From contig JAIYAQ010000013.1 of NCBI GenBank assembly GCA_027488975.1, positions 62,001 through 126,000 on the forward strand: a stretch of DNA of 64,000 nucleotides, read 5' to 3'. A program made the position numbers and the translations under genes. Position 1 is the first letter of the stretch; each line of letters begins with the position of its first letter. This stretch comes from Cyanobium sp. E1_MAG_00006. GTDB lineage: Bacteria; Cyanobacteriota; Cyanobacteriia; PCC-6307; Cyanobiaceae. The notes beneath the pieces are model-generated. The model was not told where the DNA came from. It made no database searches and was given only the letters and a program-made list of their open reading frames with translations. Shown piece after piece: positions 18,800 to 29,222 of the stretch.

Positions 18800-20302
18800 A
18801 TGGCCCTCGCATTCCGCTGCAGCACCGCCGCCCCCAGCGATTGGAGCGGCGATGCCCTGGCGGTGGGCCTGTTCGCGGGCGAGGCCGGTGCCACCACCCG
18901 CAGCGCCCTTGCCGAACAGTTCGGCGAGGCCCTGCTGGCCAGCCTTGAGCAGCGGCACTTCAAAGGCAAGCCGGGCGAATGCCTGAGCCTGGCGCGCCTG
19001 GGCCAGAGCCCCGCAACCCTTCTGCTGCTCGGTCTGGGCGAGCCGGCCGGGTTCAGTGGCGATCAGCTGCGCGCCGCCACCGCCTCAGCCTGCAAGGCCG
19101 CCGCCGCTGCGGGCGCCCAGTCGCTCGGACTGGCCCTGCCCCTGGAGGGACTGGAGCCGGCCGCAGCCGCTGGAGCCATGGCCGAGGCCGCCCGCCTCAG
19201 CCTTTATGCCGATCAGCGCTTCAAGGGTGACGCGGAGCCGCGTCCCAACCTGAGCGACGTGACCCTGCTGGGCCTGCCCGCTGCCGCCGAAGCCGCCGCC
19301 AACGCCGCCATCACCGCCGCACCAGCGCTCTGCAGCGGTGTGGAGCTGGCCCGCGAGCTGGTGGCCGCGCCACCGAACGTGGTGACCCCCCAGGCCCTGG
19401 CAGACACCGCCGACGCCATCAGCCGCGAGTTCGGCCTGGAGCTGAAAGTTCTCGAGCGTGCCGACTGCGAGGCCCTGGCCATGGGCTCCTACCTGGCGGT
19501 GGCCCAGGGCTCGGATCTGGAGCCCAAGTTCATCCATCTCACCTACCACCCCAGCGGCGCGGTGATGCGCCGGCTGGTGCTGGTGGGCAAGGGCCTCACC
19601 TTCGATTCCGGCGGCTACAACCTCAAGACCGCCGGCTCCCAGATCGAGATGATGAAGTACGACATGGGCGGCAGCGCGGCGGTGCTTGGGGCCATGCGTG
19701 CCATCGCCGAGCTGAAGCCCGCCGGCGTGGAGGTGCACATGATCGTGGCCGCCTGCGAAAACATGATCAGCGGCGGTGCCATCCACCCCGGCGCGATCGT
19801 CACCGCTTCGAACGGCAAGACGATCGAGATCAACAACACCGATGCCGAGGGGCGGCTCACCCTGGCCGATGCGCTGGTGTATGCCAGCAAGCTCGATCCG
19901 GACGCAATCGTTGATCTCGCCACCCTCACCGGCGCCTGCGTGATCGCCCTGGGCGAAGAGATCGCCGGCCTCTGGACGCCCAGCGACGGGCTGGCCGACG
20001 CCCTGCTTCAGGCGGGCGAGCAGGGTGGCGAGCCCCTCTGGCGGATGCCTCTGCGAGGCTCCTACCGCGAGGGCCTGAAGAGCGGCCTGGCGGACATGAA
20101 GAACACCGGCCCGCGCCCCGGCGGCTCGATCACCGCCGCCCTGTTCCTGCAGGACTTCGTGGCCAAGGACATCCCCTGGGCCCACCTCGACATCGCCGGC
20201 ACCGTCTGGAGTGACAAGGGGCGCGGCCAGGATCCGGCCGGTGCCACCGGCTTCGGCGTGCGCACCCTGGTGAACTGGGTCCGCGCAGGCGGACCGGCCT
20301 AG
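18800..20302 (+). CDS. pepA: Leucyl aminopeptidase
   Basis: This M17 metalloaminopeptidase has 500 residues from ATG 18800 (MALAFRCSTAAPS). The catalytic C-terminal domain is intact: LVGKGLTFDSGGYNLK, KYDMGGSAAVLG, the signature NTDAEGRLTLADAL and TLTGACVIALG. The N-terminal domain (about 1-170) is Ala-rich. It removes N-terminal residues, preferentially Leu, in the cytoplasm. Within bacteria PepA can also bind DNA; nothing here shows that it does. Confidence 0.96.
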   Translation: MALAFRCSTAAPSDWSGDALAVGLFAGEAGATTRSALAEQFGEALLASLEQRHFKGKPGECLSLARLGQSPATLLLLGLGEPAGFSGDQLRAATASACKAAAAAGAQSLGLALPLEGLEPAAAAGAMAEAARLSLYADQRFKGDAEPRPNLSDVTLLGLPAAAEAAANAAITAAPALCSGVELARELVAAPPNVVTPQALADTADAISREFGLELKVLERADCEALAMGSYLAVAQGSDLEPKFIHLTYHPSGAVMRRLVLVGKGLTFDSGGYNLKTAGSQIEMMKYDMGGSAAVLGAMRAIAELKPAGVEVHMIVAACENMISGGAIHPGAIVTASNGKTIEINNTDAEGRLTLADALVYASKLDPDAIVDLATLTGACVIALGEEIAGLWTPSDGLADALLQAGEQGGEPLWRMPLRGSYREGLKSGLADMKNTGPRPGGSITAALFLQDFVAKDIPWAHLDIAGTVWSDKGRGQDPAGATGFGVRTLVNWVRAGGPA

Positions 20303-20331
20303 GCTTGATTCATTCATAGAAGCGAATCGGC

Positions 20332-20568
20332 ATGGCCCTGCCCAAGATCCGCTGGTTCGTGAAGGCCCAGCTGGGGGTCCTGCTGCTGCCGGCAGGTCTG
20401 TGCCTCTTCGCCGAAGCGATCCAGCGCCGCACCCTGCAGAGCCTGGGCCAGGCCCACGGCCCCTGGTTCTGGTACGGACTTCTCAGCCTGGTGGCGATCG
20501 TGGGCGGCGTGGGCCTGATGGTGGAAAGCGGGCTGCTGCGCGGCTATCCAGGCCAGACGCGCTCCTGA
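20332..20568 (+). CDS. Small two-helix membrane protein
   Basis: The protein has 78 residues from ATG 20332. Two hydrophobic segments are visible, at about residues 12-28 (LGVLLLPAGLCLFAEAI) and 46-66 (WYGLLSLVAIVGGVGLMVE). Basic residues precede the first. I do not recognise the family. It converges with the small gene at 20572 with three bases between them. Confidence 0.7.
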   Translation: MALPKIRWFVKAQLGVLLLPAGLCLFAEAIQRRTLQSLGQAHGPWFWYGLLSLVAIVGGVGLMVESGLLRGYPGQTRS

Positions 20569-20571
20569 GCT

Positions 20572-20775
20572 TCAGGCCGCGGCCATCAAGGGCGGCTGAT
20601 CCAGCCCAGAGCCTCCGAGCAGCACCTGGGGATCCTCAAGAGCATGGATCTGCCAGCGGGCACGATCCCCGAACCGTTGCAGCAACTGATCGAGATCATC
20701 AGAGGCCTGCTTGGGGCTCTCGTAGGGGCCGATGTGACGGGTGACGAGACCATCACGAATCGTCAGCAGATACAT
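20572..20775 (-). CDS. Small conserved-looking protein of unknown function
   Basis: This encodes 67 residues from ATG 20775 (MYLLTIRDGLVTRHIGPYES). An in-frame GTG two codons upstream is possible. The protein looks like a compact alpha/beta domain, with a strand pair, then SPKQASDDLDQLLQRFGD as a helix and WQIHALEDPQ as a strand. It is most similar in style to short picocyanobacterial hypothetical proteins. I do not recognise a family. Confidence 0.6.
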   Translation of the reverse strand: MYLLTIRDGLVTRHIGPYESPKQASDDLDQLLQRFGDRARWQIHALEDPQVLLGGSGLDQPPLMAAA

Positions 20776-20930
20776 ACACACACCTGCACTCGCGTCGAGT
20801 CAAGGCTAATAGCCAGCCACTGGAGCAAAAACGCCGAGATCCCTGTCCACCACTGAAAAACGGCGAAACCCTGGCTCGGCCGTCTTCAGATTTTCATCGG
20901 AATCTCGTAAAGCAATCAACGGCTGCCCTG

Positions 20931-21629
20931 TCAGGGCGACCAGGGCTTGCCCGTGCGAGCCCGCTTGCTGCCCCAGACAGCATCAAGGCGCCGGTCGCGG
21001 CCGCAAGCCCAGCGGTAGTAGTTGTATTTCACGGCATTGGTCTCGGCATAGTTCTGGTGGTAATCCTCTGCAGGCCAGAAGGTCTGAAGCATGCGGATCT
21101 GCACCCGCAGCTCCGAGGCCGGCCGCTTCAGTTCCTTGGCCGCCGCCTGCAGGCTGGCCCGTGCCTGCTGCTGCTGCTCCTCGCCACGGGTGAAGATCAC
21201 CGGGCGATACGAGCTGCCTCGATCGCAGAACTGGCCGCCGTCATCCAAGGGATCGACATTGCGCCAGTACGAACGCAACAGAGTCGCGTAACTGAGCTGC
21301 GCCGGATCAAAGCGCACCCGCACTACCTCCTGATGGCCCGTGCCGCCGGCGGACACCTGCCGGTAGGTGGGATTGCGCAGGCTGCCGCCGCTGTAGCCGC
21401 TCGCCGCGTCAACCACGCCAGGGAGATGCTCCAGGTCGTGCTCCAGGCACCAGAAGCAACCGCCAGCGAACACCGCCTCGGCGGTGCCCTTCACGCTCGC
21501 CGCTGCCGGCGCCTTGGCCAACACGGGCTCAGCCTCTGAGGCAACCGCGGGGCTGAGCGGCAGCAGAAGCAGAAGGCCCAGCAGCAAGCTGGCCAACAGG
21601 GCGTTCAGACGAGCGGGGAACGGACTCAT
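20931..21629 (-). CDS. msrA: Exported peptide methionine sulfoxide reductase MsrA
   Basis: MsrA reduces the S-epimer of methionine sulfoxide. The active site is [17 protein letters not shown], and QYRSVIF-like [15 protein letters not shown] and [10 protein letters not shown] are conserved. Of 232 residues, about the first 30 form a signal peptide ([20 protein letters not shown] then AVASEAEP), so the enzyme should act in the periplasm or thylakoid lumen. Its start overlaps the lpxB stop by four bases (ATGA), tying it to the outer-membrane gene run. Confidence 0.94.
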   Translation of the reverse strand: MSPFPARLNALLASLLLGLLLLLPLSPAVASEAEPVLAKAPAAASVKGTAEAVFAGGCFWCLEHDLEHLPGVVDAASGYSGGSLRNPTYRQVSAGGTGHQEVVRVRFDPAQLSYATLLRSYWRNVDPLDDGGQFCDRGSSYRPVIFTRGEEQQQQARASLQAAAKELKRPASELRVQIRMLQTFWPAEDYHQNYAETNAVKYNYYRWACGRDRRLDAVWGSKRARTGKPWSP

Positions 21630-22816
21630 GCCGAGGCGGCTGCAGGGAAGCTATCCAGGATGGCGGCGGCGGCACGCCGGGTGACGCCCGGTTCGCCGAG
21701 GGACTGGCGCAGGCGCGCGTAGCCCTCCGTGATCCGGTCGCGGGCCTCGGCCGACTGCAGCAGCGGCAACGCTTCAGCCACGATCGCCTCCGCCGTGAGC
21801 TGATCCTGCAGGAGCTCCGGCACGAGCCGCTCCCCCAGCACCAGATTCACCGGCGAGATGTGATCCACCTGAAACTGCAGCAGATGGCGCGCCAGCCAGG
21901 CGGTGGGGCGGCTCACCCGGTAGCCCACCACCTGCGGCACGCCGCGCAGGGCCAGCTCCAGATTCACGGTGCCCGATTTGTTCAGCGCCAGGTCGGCGGC
22001 GGCGCACAGCGCCGGCCGCAGCCGGTCCGCCTCGGCGGCCGGAACCACCCGTGCCTGCACACCGGCCTCCGCCAGCATCGCCGCCAGCACCGGCTCGAAG
22101 CTGCTTTGCCCCGCCGGCACGATCACGCTGAGGCCGGGGCAGCGCCGCTGCAGCTCCGCCGCCGCCGCCGCCAGGGGCGGCAGCAGATAGCGCAGCTCCT
22201 GGCTGCGGGACGCGGGCAGCAGCAGCAGCAGGCGTTCGTCCGGCTGCAGCCCCAGCTCAGCTCGGGCCTGCTCGCGGCTCGGCAGTTCCGCCAAGGTGTC
22301 GAGCAGGGGGTGGCCCACCCAGGTGACCGCGGCACCACGGGCCCCGTAAAAGCGGGCCTCTTCGGGAAAGATGGCCAGGATGCGGTCGGTGAAGCCGATC
22401 AGCCGGGTGGTGCCGCCATCGCCGATGCGGAAGGCCCACTCCTGCGGGGCGATGTAGTAGGTGATGGGCACCCCGGGCAGCTGCCGACGGATGCGCAGGC
22501 CGAGGCTGATGTTGGCGCCCATGTAATCGATCAGCACCACGCCATCCGGCGGCGTCAGCCGTAGCCAGCGGTTCACCCGGCGCTGCAGACGCAGCGTGGG
22601 CAGGATCAACGGCAGCGCCTCCCACAGGCCGATCGCCCCCATCGGGGCGGTGTTGGCCAGCAGCCGGGCACCGGAGCGTTGCATGCGCTCTCCGCCGAGG
22701 GCAGTGATCTCCAGCTCCAGGCCACGCTGTTCGGCCTCGGCCCGAAGCGCCTGCACCAGCAGGCCCCCCTGCAGATCACCGGATACCTCGCCGGTGCTGA
22801 TCAGCAGCCGCCTCAT
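21626..22816 (-). CDS. lpxB: Lipid-A-disaccharide synthase
   Basis: LpxB joins UDP-2,3-diacylglucosamine and lipid X to make the lipid A disaccharide at the inner membrane. Recognisable stretches are [21 protein letters not shown] at the start, [32 protein letters not shown] (canonical YYIxPQxWAW), [13 protein letters not shown] and [26 protein letters not shown]. Length 396 is normal. Both ends overlap neighbours by four bases. Confidence 0.97.
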   Translation of the reverse strand: MRRLLISTGEVSGDLQGGLLVQALRAEAEQRGLELEITALGGERMQRSGARLLANTAPMGAIGLWEALPLILPTLRLQRRVNRWLRLTPPDGVVLIDYMGANISLGLRIRRQLPGVPITYYIAPQEWAFRIGDGGTTRLIGFTDRILAIFPEEARFYGARGAAVTWVGHPLLDTLAELPSREQARAELGLQPDERLLLLLPASRSQELRYLLPPLAAAAAELQRRCPGLSVIVPAGQSSFEPVLAAMLAEAGVQARVVPAAEADRLRPALCAAADLALNKSGTVNLELALRGVPQVVGYRVSRPTAWLARHLLQFQVDHISPVNLVLGERLVPELLQDQLTAEAIVAEALPLLQSAEARDRITEGYARLRQSLGEPGVTRRAAAAILDSFPAAASA

Positions 22817-23640
22817 CCGCGCCCGGCGGGCAGGGGGCCGCGACGTCCTGGGCCGATCGAAGCCTCGAGGAAGCTCACCAGGGTTTCGGCGGGGGGTAGC
22901 AGCTCCTGCTGCCGCACCGCCCGCAGGGCATCGGCCAGCACCGCCTCACCGCGGTAAAGCTCCGCCCAGACCTGCTGCAGCTGGCGGGCCTGAACACCGC
23001 CATCGAGGTCCCCCAGACCGCTGCGCTTGATGCCGATGCGGTTGAGGCCCCGCAGTCGGCCCGGATGACCCTCCACGATCGCGTAGGGGGGCACATCGCG
23101 GTCGATGCGGCTCATGCCGCCCACCATCGCCATCGTGCCGATGTGCACGAACTGATGAATACCGAGCACGCCGCCGATCACGGCCCGGTCGCCGATCACC
23201 ACATGGCCGGCAACGGCCACACCATTGGCGATCACGATGCGGTCGCCCAGATGGCAGTTGTGGCCTAGGTGGCTGTAGGCCATCAGCAGGTTGCCATTGC
23301 CGATCCGGGTCTGTTCACCCTCATGGGTGGCGCGGTTGATGGTCACGCATTCGCGGATGGCGTTGTCATCACCGATCACCACCTCGGTGGAGTCGCCGTT
23401 GTACTTGAGGTCCTGCGGTTCGGCACCGATGCAGGCCCCAGGGAAGATGCGATTGCCGCGACCCAGGCTGACGCGACCATCGAGCACCACGTGGGGGCCG
23501 ATGCGACTGCCGGCACCGATACGCACCTCCGGGCCGATCACGGCATAGGGTCCGATCTCAACGCCGGTATCGATCTGTGCCTTGGCGTCCACCACCGCCG
23601 TGGGATGGACGCGGGTACCGGTGGCAGGGGAACTGGTCAT
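22813..23640 (-). CDS. lpxA: UDP-N-acetylglucosamine O-acyltransferase
   Basis: LpxA starts lipid A synthesis by adding a 3-hydroxyacyl chain to UDP-GlcNAc. The left-handed beta-helix repeats are plain ([20 protein letters not shown] onwards). The catalytic region reads [21 protein letters not shown], with the active-site His, and [26 protein letters not shown] follows. A helical C-terminus completes 275 residues. It starts eight bases after fabZ. Confidence 0.97.
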   Translation of the reverse strand: MTSSPATGTRVHPTAVVDAKAQIDTGVEIGPYAVIGPEVRIGAGSRIGPHVVLDGRVSLGRGNRIFPGACIGAEPQDLKYNGDSTEVVIGDDNAIRECVTINRATHEGEQTRIGNGNLLMAYSHLGHNCHLGDRIVIANGVAVAGHVVIGDRAVIGGVLGIHQFVHIGTMAMVGGMSRIDRDVPPYAIVEGHPGRLRGLNRIGIKRSGLGDLDGGVQARQLQQVWAELYRGEAVLADALRAVRQQELLPPAETLVSFLEASIGPGRRGPLPAGRG

Positions 23641-23648
23641 GGCGGCGA

Positions 23649-24101
23649 TCAGTCAACCAGGGAGAACATCAGCTCTCCGGCGCAGACCAGAGCGCCATCC
23701 ACGTGGACTTCCGCCTTGACCTTGCCGAAGCGCTGGCGCTTGAGACTGAGCAGCTCGCAGCTGATCACCAGCTGATCGCCGGGCACCACTGGCCGGCGGA
23801 AGCGCACGCCATCGATACCGGCGAACACGAACAGCCCCTTGGGCAGATCCGGCATCTGGGTGACGATCAGGCCGCCCACCTGGGCCATCGCCTCGACGAT
23901 CAGCACGCCGGGCATGAGCGGCCGCCCGGGGAAATGACCCTGGAACTGCGGCTCATTGAGGGTGACGTTCTTGATCGCCACGGCTCGCTTGCCGGGCTCA
24001 TGCTCCAGGACCCGATCCACCAGGGCAAAGGGATACCGGTGGGGCAGCAGTCCCTGGATCTGCTCGCTGGTGAGCACGGGCGGCGCTGAGGATGCGGTCA
24101 A
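23649..24101 (-). CDS. fabZ: 3-hydroxyacyl-ACP dehydratase FabZ
   Basis: FabZ dehydrates 3-hydroxyacyl-ACP in fatty acid elongation and competes with LpxA and LpxC for the same acyl pool. The hot-dog fold motifs [20 protein letters not shown] and [19 protein letters not shown] contain the catalytic His and Glu. It has 150 residues; the ATG 24101 overlaps lpxC by four bases. Confidence 0.97.
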   Translation of the reverse strand: MTASSAPPVLTSEQIQGLLPHRYPFALVDRVLEHEPGKRAVAIKNVTLNEPQFQGHFPGRPLMPGVLIVEAMAQVGGLIVTQMPDLPKGLFVFAGIDGVRFRRPVVPGDQLVISCELLSLKRQRFGKVKAEVHVDGALVCAGELMFSLVD

Positions 24102-24985
24102 GGAATCAGGGGGGGTGACGTCAGAGCCGCCGCCAGAGCCGTGTGCAGCCCATGGGAGCCACGGAAGGCGAACACCTGTGCCTGGGGCAGACCCGCCAGG
24201 GCGAGATCCCCCAGCAGATCCAGGAGCTTATGGCGCACCGGTTCATCGGCAAAGCGCAAGGGCGGATTCAACCAGTGATCGCCATCGCAGACCAGGGCGT
24301 TGTCCAGGGCTCCTCCCTGAATCAGGCCGGCTGCCCGCAGTTGTTCCACCTGCTCGCGGAAGCCGAAGGTACGGGCCGGTGCGATGTCGCGCACAAAGGC
24401 CTCCGGAGTGAGCTCAAGGCTGAAGAACTGACGGCCGATGGCGGCCTGGGGGAACTCGATGGCGGCGGCGAGGCGCAGACGATCACTGGGCAGAGCGGTG
24501 ACGAAGCTCTGGCCCTGCTGCAGGGTGATCGGCCGGCTCAGGGGCTCACAAACCGGACGGCTACCAAGACACTGAAGCCCTGCCTCGGCAATCGCCTCCA
24601 CCCAGGGTTGGGCGGAACCATCGAGCAGCGGGATCTCATCACCCTCCACCAGCAGGGCTACGGCCGTGAGGCCCACGCCTGCCAGGGCTGCCAACAGGTG
24701 CTCTACCGTGGCCAGGCGTCGCTGGTCCAGTTTCAGAGCGGTGCAGAGCTGTGTTTCGCAGACCTGACTGGGCTGCAGCAGCTGCAAAGGTTCCTGCGGC
24801 GCATCGAGCCAGCCCACCCGGAAGCCGGGCTGCTCGCTGGGCTCCAGCCGCACCCGCGACACACCGCCGCTGTGCAGGCCGACACCGCTGCGCTCAACGG
24901 GCGCGGCGAGCGTCCAGGCGAGTGAATAATCGGCAGGCCAGGCGATGGACGCAATGGACTCGCCGGGGAAGACTGCATCAGGCAC
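24098..24985 (-). CDS. lpxC: UDP-3-O-acyl-N-acetylglucosamine deacetylase
   Basis: LpxC is the zinc deacetylase and committed step of lipid A synthesis. [13 protein letters not shown] gives the N-terminal substrate site. The zinc ligands are in TVEHLLAAL and in [15 protein letters not shown], and [12 protein letters not shown] and [13 protein letters not shown] are further conserved blocks. It starts at GTG 24985, three bases after the bamA stop. About 25 residues precede the usual start, so a later start is possible. Length is 295. Confidence 0.95.
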   Translation of the reverse strand: MPDAVFPGESIASIAWPADYSLAWTLAAPVERSGVGLHSGGVSRVRLEPSEQPGFRVGWLDAPQEPLQLLQPSQVCETQLCTALKLDQRRLATVEHLLAALAGVGLTAVALLVEGDEIPLLDGSAQPWVEAIAEAGLQCLGSRPVCEPLSRPITLQQGQSFVTALPSDRLRLAAAIEFPQAAIGRQFFSLELTPEAFVRDIAPARTFGFREQVEQLRAAGLIQGGALDNALVCDGDHWLNPPLRFADEPVRHKLLDLLGDLALAGLPQAQVFAFRGSHGLHTALAAALTSPPLIP

Positions 24986-24988
24986 GGC

Positions 24989-27292
24989 TCAGAACTTCCA
25001 GCCGACGCCAAGGTTGAAGCGCCATTCCCCGGTGAAGTCCTGGCTGGCCACCTCAAGGCGCAGGGGCCCCACGGGGGTGGTCACGATCAGGCCGGTACCA
25101 ACCGAGAAACCCTGGCCGGGCTTCAGCAGCAGTCCGCCGGGATTGCCGGTCACGTTGGCCTGGCTGCCGAAACTAGTGCCGCCATCAATGAACAGCTCGC
25201 CACTGATGATGCTGAATATCGGGAAACGGTATTCGATTGTGGCCTCGCCGAAATTCTTACCAACGCCCAGATCACAGTCGAAGTAGCCACGCACTGAGTT
25301 GGAGCCACCCAGGCAGAAGGCTTCATAAGTGGGCAGATTGCCGACGTTTGCACCAGCGGAAACCTGGAACGCCAGGGCCTGTTTGCAATCAGCCGCCTGG
25401 CCAGGCTTGGGGCGACACCCCTTGAAAATCTTCAGCCAGTTCACAGGGATGAAATGGGAGTAACTGGCCCGGAGGCGGTTGAAGGTCGGCGAGTCGACGC
25501 CAACGGATACGAACTGTTCGGTACCCAGGCTCAGGAAATTGCCAGACGTCGGGTTGCGCGGATCATTGAGATTATTCATCGTGGCCGCAACACGCAGACC
25601 CACGAGCTGGTTTTGGGTTGCGCAGTTGTAAGCAATACAGATCACATCCTGGACCTGGGTCTGTCCATTGTTGTAGTTATTACTGCTCATGCCGTAGGGC
25701 ATCGTGTCCCCGGCAAAGTTCATCGGGGTGACTTCCTGGGCGCTCAAGCCAACCACCACACTCCAGGGTGCTCGCTTGAAGGGATCTCCACCGTTCAAGG
25801 GACGCACGAACTGAACATTCGCACCGATGCGCTGCAGGGCAATCGAGTTGCCATCGAGAGCGAAGAAGTTGTTATTTGGCGGATTAACACCACTCTGAGC
25901 CTTGGCCGCCGTCGGAGACGCATAGGGGCCTCCAGCCGCACTGGTGACATTGCTGTTGTAGGCCACGGCAGTGGCTGGCGCCTGGAAGAATCCGCTGGAA
26001 ACGTCGGAAACGGTGGTAATCGTGCCGTTGTTCTGACTCTGAAAGATCTGTGGCACCTCCCGGCTGAAGAACACACGCGCCCTGAACGCAGTGCGGAACT
26101 TATCTCCCTTGATCCAGGGATCAGTGAAGGAAAGATCGCCAAGGCCGCCAAACTGGCCATAGGTGAGATTCAGGGCGAGATCCCAGGCACGGCCCATCAG
26201 GTTGTTGTCCTGGATCTGGATCTGGCCGAACACACCCTGGCTCTGGCTGTAGCCCAGACCGCCGGACAGTGAACCGGTGGACTGCTCAATCACGCCAAGC
26301 ACGATCGTGACCTCACCGGGGTTGCCTGCCACCGGCCGCAGGGTCACCTTGACGTCACCGAACAGGCCCGTGGCATAAAGCCGTTTGATGTCATCCTCAA
26401 GCCGGCGGCGGTTGAAGGTGTCGCCAGCCTTGATCGAAACCTCACGGGTGACCACCCAGGGCTTCGTCTTGCCGCGGATCGGCTGGCCCTTGTCGTTGGT
26501 GTTCTCCCCCTCCTTGTTGAGGAACTGCACCTCAACCCCCGCCACGGAGCCCTCACGCACCAGCAGCTGCACCACCCCCTCTGGGCTGACGCGGGTAGGA
26601 CCGCTGACGCGGGCCAGGGAATAGCCCTGATCGGCGTACCACTTCTGCAGGCTGCCGATGCGGGCCTGCAGGCTGTTCAGGTTGAGGGTCTTGCCGTAAT
26701 CGGCAGCAAAGGTGTCGGGGATGAGGTTGGCCGGAATCTTCGTCTTGGCACCCACCCCATCCAGCTCCACCTTCGTGAGCACCGGATTGGGCGCCACAGT
26801 CACCACCAGCTGCACCCCCAGGGGGCTGTCCGTCGGCTGGATACGCACATCCGAGAACCAACCGGTGGCGTAGATGGCGGAGAGGTCGTTCTGCAGTTCG
26901 CTGCGGGTGACCCTGGAGCCGGGTCGGGTGGCCATCGCGTCGTAGACGGCGATCTCAAGCCGCTCCCGCTCCGGATGCCCCTGAATCCCCTTGACCACCA
27001 CCTCGCTGATCAGAACCTTCGGTTCCGCAGGAGACGGAGGCGTCAACGACTCGCTGGCGGCCGGAGCCTCTGCGGCTGGCTTCGGCTTCGGACTCGCCGC
27101 TTCAGGCTTTGGACTCGCCGCTTCCGGCTTCGGGGTGGGTGTTGCCGCGGGAGCGGAACCGGGGCGCGCCGATGGTGCATCCACCTGGCCGGACACCGGC
27201 GGTGCGGCCAGAGCCGGCTGCCCCAGTGCTGCCGCTGCCGCCATGGCCGCCAAGGGGACAACGCGGCTCAGACGGTTGCGGTGGGCAGCCAT
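24989..27292 (-). CDS. bamA: Outer membrane protein assembly factor BamA/Omp85
   Basis: This is the cyanobacterial Omp85 that inserts beta-barrel proteins into the outer membrane. I start at ATG 27292 (MAAHRNRLSRVVPLAAMAA), which gives a signal peptide ending LGQPALA; the open frame upstream is not supported. A Pro/Lys/Ala-rich linker (about residues 35-80, repeats of PKPEAAS) precedes three POTRA domains (from VLISEVVVKGIQGHPERE). A 16-strand barrel follows, with VRGYFDCDLGVGKN corresponding to the VRGY/F loop and an aromatic C-terminus GWKF. The protein has 767 residues. It is the head of the lpx gene run. Confidence 0.95.
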   Translation of the reverse strand: MAAHRNRLSRVVPLAAMAAAAALGQPALAAPPVSGQVDAPSARPGSAPAATPTPKPEAASPKPEAASPKPKPAAEAPAASESLTPPSPAEPKVLISEVVVKGIQGHPERERLEIAVYDAMATRPGSRVTRSELQNDLSAIYATGWFSDVRIQPTDSPLGVQLVVTVAPNPVLTKVELDGVGAKTKIPANLIPDTFAADYGKTLNLNSLQARIGSLQKWYADQGYSLARVSGPTRVSPEGVVQLLVREGSVAGVEVQFLNKEGENTNDKGQPIRGKTKPWVVTREVSIKAGDTFNRRRLEDDIKRLYATGLFGDVKVTLRPVAGNPGEVTIVLGVIEQSTGSLSGGLGYSQSQGVFGQIQIQDNNLMGRAWDLALNLTYGQFGGLGDLSFTDPWIKGDKFRTAFRARVFFSREVPQIFQSQNNGTITTVSDVSSGFFQAPATAVAYNSNVTSAAGGPYASPTAAKAQSGVNPPNNNFFALDGNSIALQRIGANVQFVRPLNGGDPFKRAPWSVVVGLSAQEVTPMNFAGDTMPYGMSSNNYNNGQTQVQDVICIAYNCATQNQLVGLRVAATMNNLNDPRNPTSGNFLSLGTEQFVSVGVDSPTFNRLRASYSHFIPVNWLKIFKGCRPKPGQAADCKQALAFQVSAGANVGNLPTYEAFCLGGSNSVRGYFDCDLGVGKNFGEATIEYRFPIFSIISGELFIDGGTSFGSQANVTGNPGGLLLKPGQGFSVGTGLIVTTPVGPLRLEVASQDFTGEWRFNLGVGWKF
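27081..27122 (-). repeat. 21-bp tandem repeat in the bamA linker
   Basis: Two adjacent 21-base units (27081-27101 and 27102-27122) agree at about 18 of 21 positions, and a partial third follows. On the coding strand they encode the PKPEAAS heptads of the BamA linker. Confidence 0.75.
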
Positions 27293-27335
27293 GAGGGACC
27301 AATCGGGTGCGGCAGTGCCGCAAATTCCGCTGAAC

Positions 27336-28091
27336 TTACCCGTGGATGCGGGGGGATGGACATGCCCCCTGGACCCGTTTGAGAACCTCCCCGTAGGCCT
27401 CCACCACGCCGCCGAGATCCTGGCGGAAGCGATCCTTGTCGAGAATCCGGTCCTGACCGTCCGCCACGCGAAGGTCCCAGAGGCGGCAGGTGTCGGGGCT
27501 GATCTCATCGGCAACCACGAGCTCACCTTCCGCGGTCACACCCAGCTCGATCTTGAAATCAACCAGCTGCAGGGCCAGGTCAGCGAAGAAGCGCCGCAGG
27601 CTGTCGTTCACGGCGAAGGCCAGTCGCTCCAATTCGCTTCGCTGCTCCGGCGTCAGCAGGCCAAGCCGCTCCAGGCGCGCGTCGGTGAGCAGGGGATCGC
27701 CAAAGGCGTCGTCCTTGTAATAGAGATCGAGCAACGGCGGCTCCAGGGGGGTGCCGGGGGCGATCGGCATCTGCTTGCAGAGGGAGCCGAAGGCGGTGTT
27801 GCGCACCACAACCTCCACCGGCACGATCCGAACAGGCCTCACCAGCATCCAGTTCGGCGGCTCCAGCGCGAGGTAATGCGTGGGGATGCCGTCGCGCTCC
27901 AGCAGCTCGAACAGTCGCGCCGAGATCTGGCAGTTCAGCTCGCCCTTGCCGGCAAGCTGCGCCTTCTTGAGCGCATTGAAGGCGGTGGCGTCGTCCTTGT
28001 ATTCCACAGCCACCAGATCGGTCCGGTCGGTGGCGAAGACGCGCTTGGCCTTGCCTTCGTAGAGCAGCGTTCCGAGGGTGTAGGCGGTCAT
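27336..28091 (-). CDS. purC: Phosphoribosylaminoimidazole-succinocarboxamide synthase
   Basis: PurC makes SAICAR from CAIR and aspartate in purine synthesis. The start at ATG 28091 gives [20 protein letters not shown], the usual N-terminus with the EGKAK ATP loop. The motifs [27 protein letters not shown] and [14 protein letters not shown] are intact. Length is 251. It overlaps the preceding gene by four bases and lies 43 bases before bamA. Confidence 0.97.
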   Translation of the reverse strand: MTAYTLGTLLYEGKAKRVFATDRTDLVAVEYKDDATAFNALKKAQLAGKGELNCQISARLFELLERDGIPTHYLALEPPNWMLVRPVRIVPVEVVVRNTAFGSLCKQMPIAPGTPLEPPLLDLYYKDDAFGDPLLTDARLERLGLLTPEQRSELERLAFAVNDSLRRFFADLALQLVDFKIELGVTAEGELVVADEISPDTCRLWDLRVADGQDRILDKDRFRQDLGGVVEAYGEVLKRVQGACPSPRIHG

Positions 28092-29164
28092 GGCTGAGAT
28101 GTGGCGTGGCCTCCGGGGGCACGCGGCGAGCGCAGCTGCTGCTGCAGCTGCGCCGTGCGTGCGCCCTGCTGGGAATCCTGCCGCCTGAGCTGCCACTCGC
28201 TGTAGGCGTCATCCACCCGCTGGCTCAGCACCAGCAGACGGCCGTTGGCACGCTCGCTCGAACCGCCCGCCTGCTCCATCAGACGACGTTGATCCTCCAG
28301 CAGCGCCAGCGCCACCCCCCAGGCCTGCGCGGCAGCGGCCTGGTCCAGCGCACGCTCGATCAGCGCATCCCGCTGCTCCAGTGGCAGCGCCTCGAACAGA
28401 GCGACCGCCCGCTGCAGCCGTTCGGCGGCGAGCTGACCGGGCATCTGGCCGGCCAACAGCGCCGCAGCCGCCTCCTGGCGACGACCGAGCACCTCGAGAT
28501 GGTCGGCATACATGTCCAGCGCCGGCCTGGTTGCCAGGGTGCCGGTCTCGCGAAGCTGCAACGGCAGGGCGATCGTTTCCAGGGAAGCCAGCCCGCCGGC
28601 TGCCAGCAGCTCCAGGCTCTCGGCGGCCAACTGATGGTGCAGGCCCGCATAGGCCGCCCGCCAGCGCTGCACCAGCCACTGCTGCCGTTCCTGCCCCTGC
28701 TGGGGGCTGAAGCGGTTGAGCACGATCAGGGCCGCATCAGGTGCCTTGCAGCTGAGCAGGGCATTGGCATTCACCAGCACCACCGGCAGGGGCTGGGGAG
28801 CAGGAGCGATCGCCAGGAGCCGCTCCTGCAGCAGCCGCAGCCGGGTCGTGAAATCGAAGCGCACCGCCTCCGCACAGGCCCGATTGAGGGTCGGCAGGTC
28901 ACCGGTCAGCAGCTCCTGCTGGAACTGCGTTTCTGGGGTGCTGCCCGGCACGACGGGCGCCGATGGGCCTGGTTTGGCCACGACAGGAGGATTGAACAGT
29001 CGTTCCAGCTGCCGGAGCAGATTTCCCTGAGCCTGGGCAGGAAGGCCCGTCAGGAAGGGGAAGACGAGCAGGATCGGAAGCCGCCGCCATAAGCTCGCTG
29101 GCCGGCGAGTAGCACGCGCGAACGAAACACGGATGCCCTCCGGCGTGTAAAGAAGGGATGGCAC
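28088..29164 (-). CDS. Exported Gln/Leu-rich helical protein of unknown function
   Basis: The frame is open from GTG 29212, but that would leave ten bases to divergent purD, so I prefer GTG 29164 (358 residues). A signal peptide is visible as [20 protein letters not shown]. The mature part is helical and repeat-like, with many Leu, Ala, Gln and Arg and regularly spaced helices such as [32 protein letters not shown] and a C-terminal Gln-rich tail. It resembles a TPR or SEL-like scaffold, but I cannot name a family. It overlaps purC by four bases, so it may share the outer-membrane gene run. Confidence 0.75.
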   Translation of the reverse strand: MPSLLYTPEGIRVSFARATRRPASLWRRLPILLVFPFLTGLPAQAQGNLLRQLERLFNPPVVAKPGPSAPVVPGSTPETQFQQELLTGDLPTLNRACAEAVRFDFTTRLRLLQERLLAIAPAPQPLPVVLVNANALLSCKAPDAALIVLNRFSPQQGQERQQWLVQRWRAAYAGLHHQLAAESLELLAAGGLASLETIALPLQLRETGTLATRPALDMYADHLEVLGRRQEAAAALLAGQMPGQLAAERLQRAVALFEALPLEQRDALIERALDQAAAAQAWGVALALLEDQRRLMEQAGGSSERANGRLLVLSQRVDDAYSEWQLRRQDSQQGARTAQLQQQLRSPRAPGGHATSQP

Positions 29165-29222
29165 CGGCGCTGCTTCTCTGGGCCACAACCTAGGGGAGGC
29201 GACCGGCCCCACCCTTCACCCC

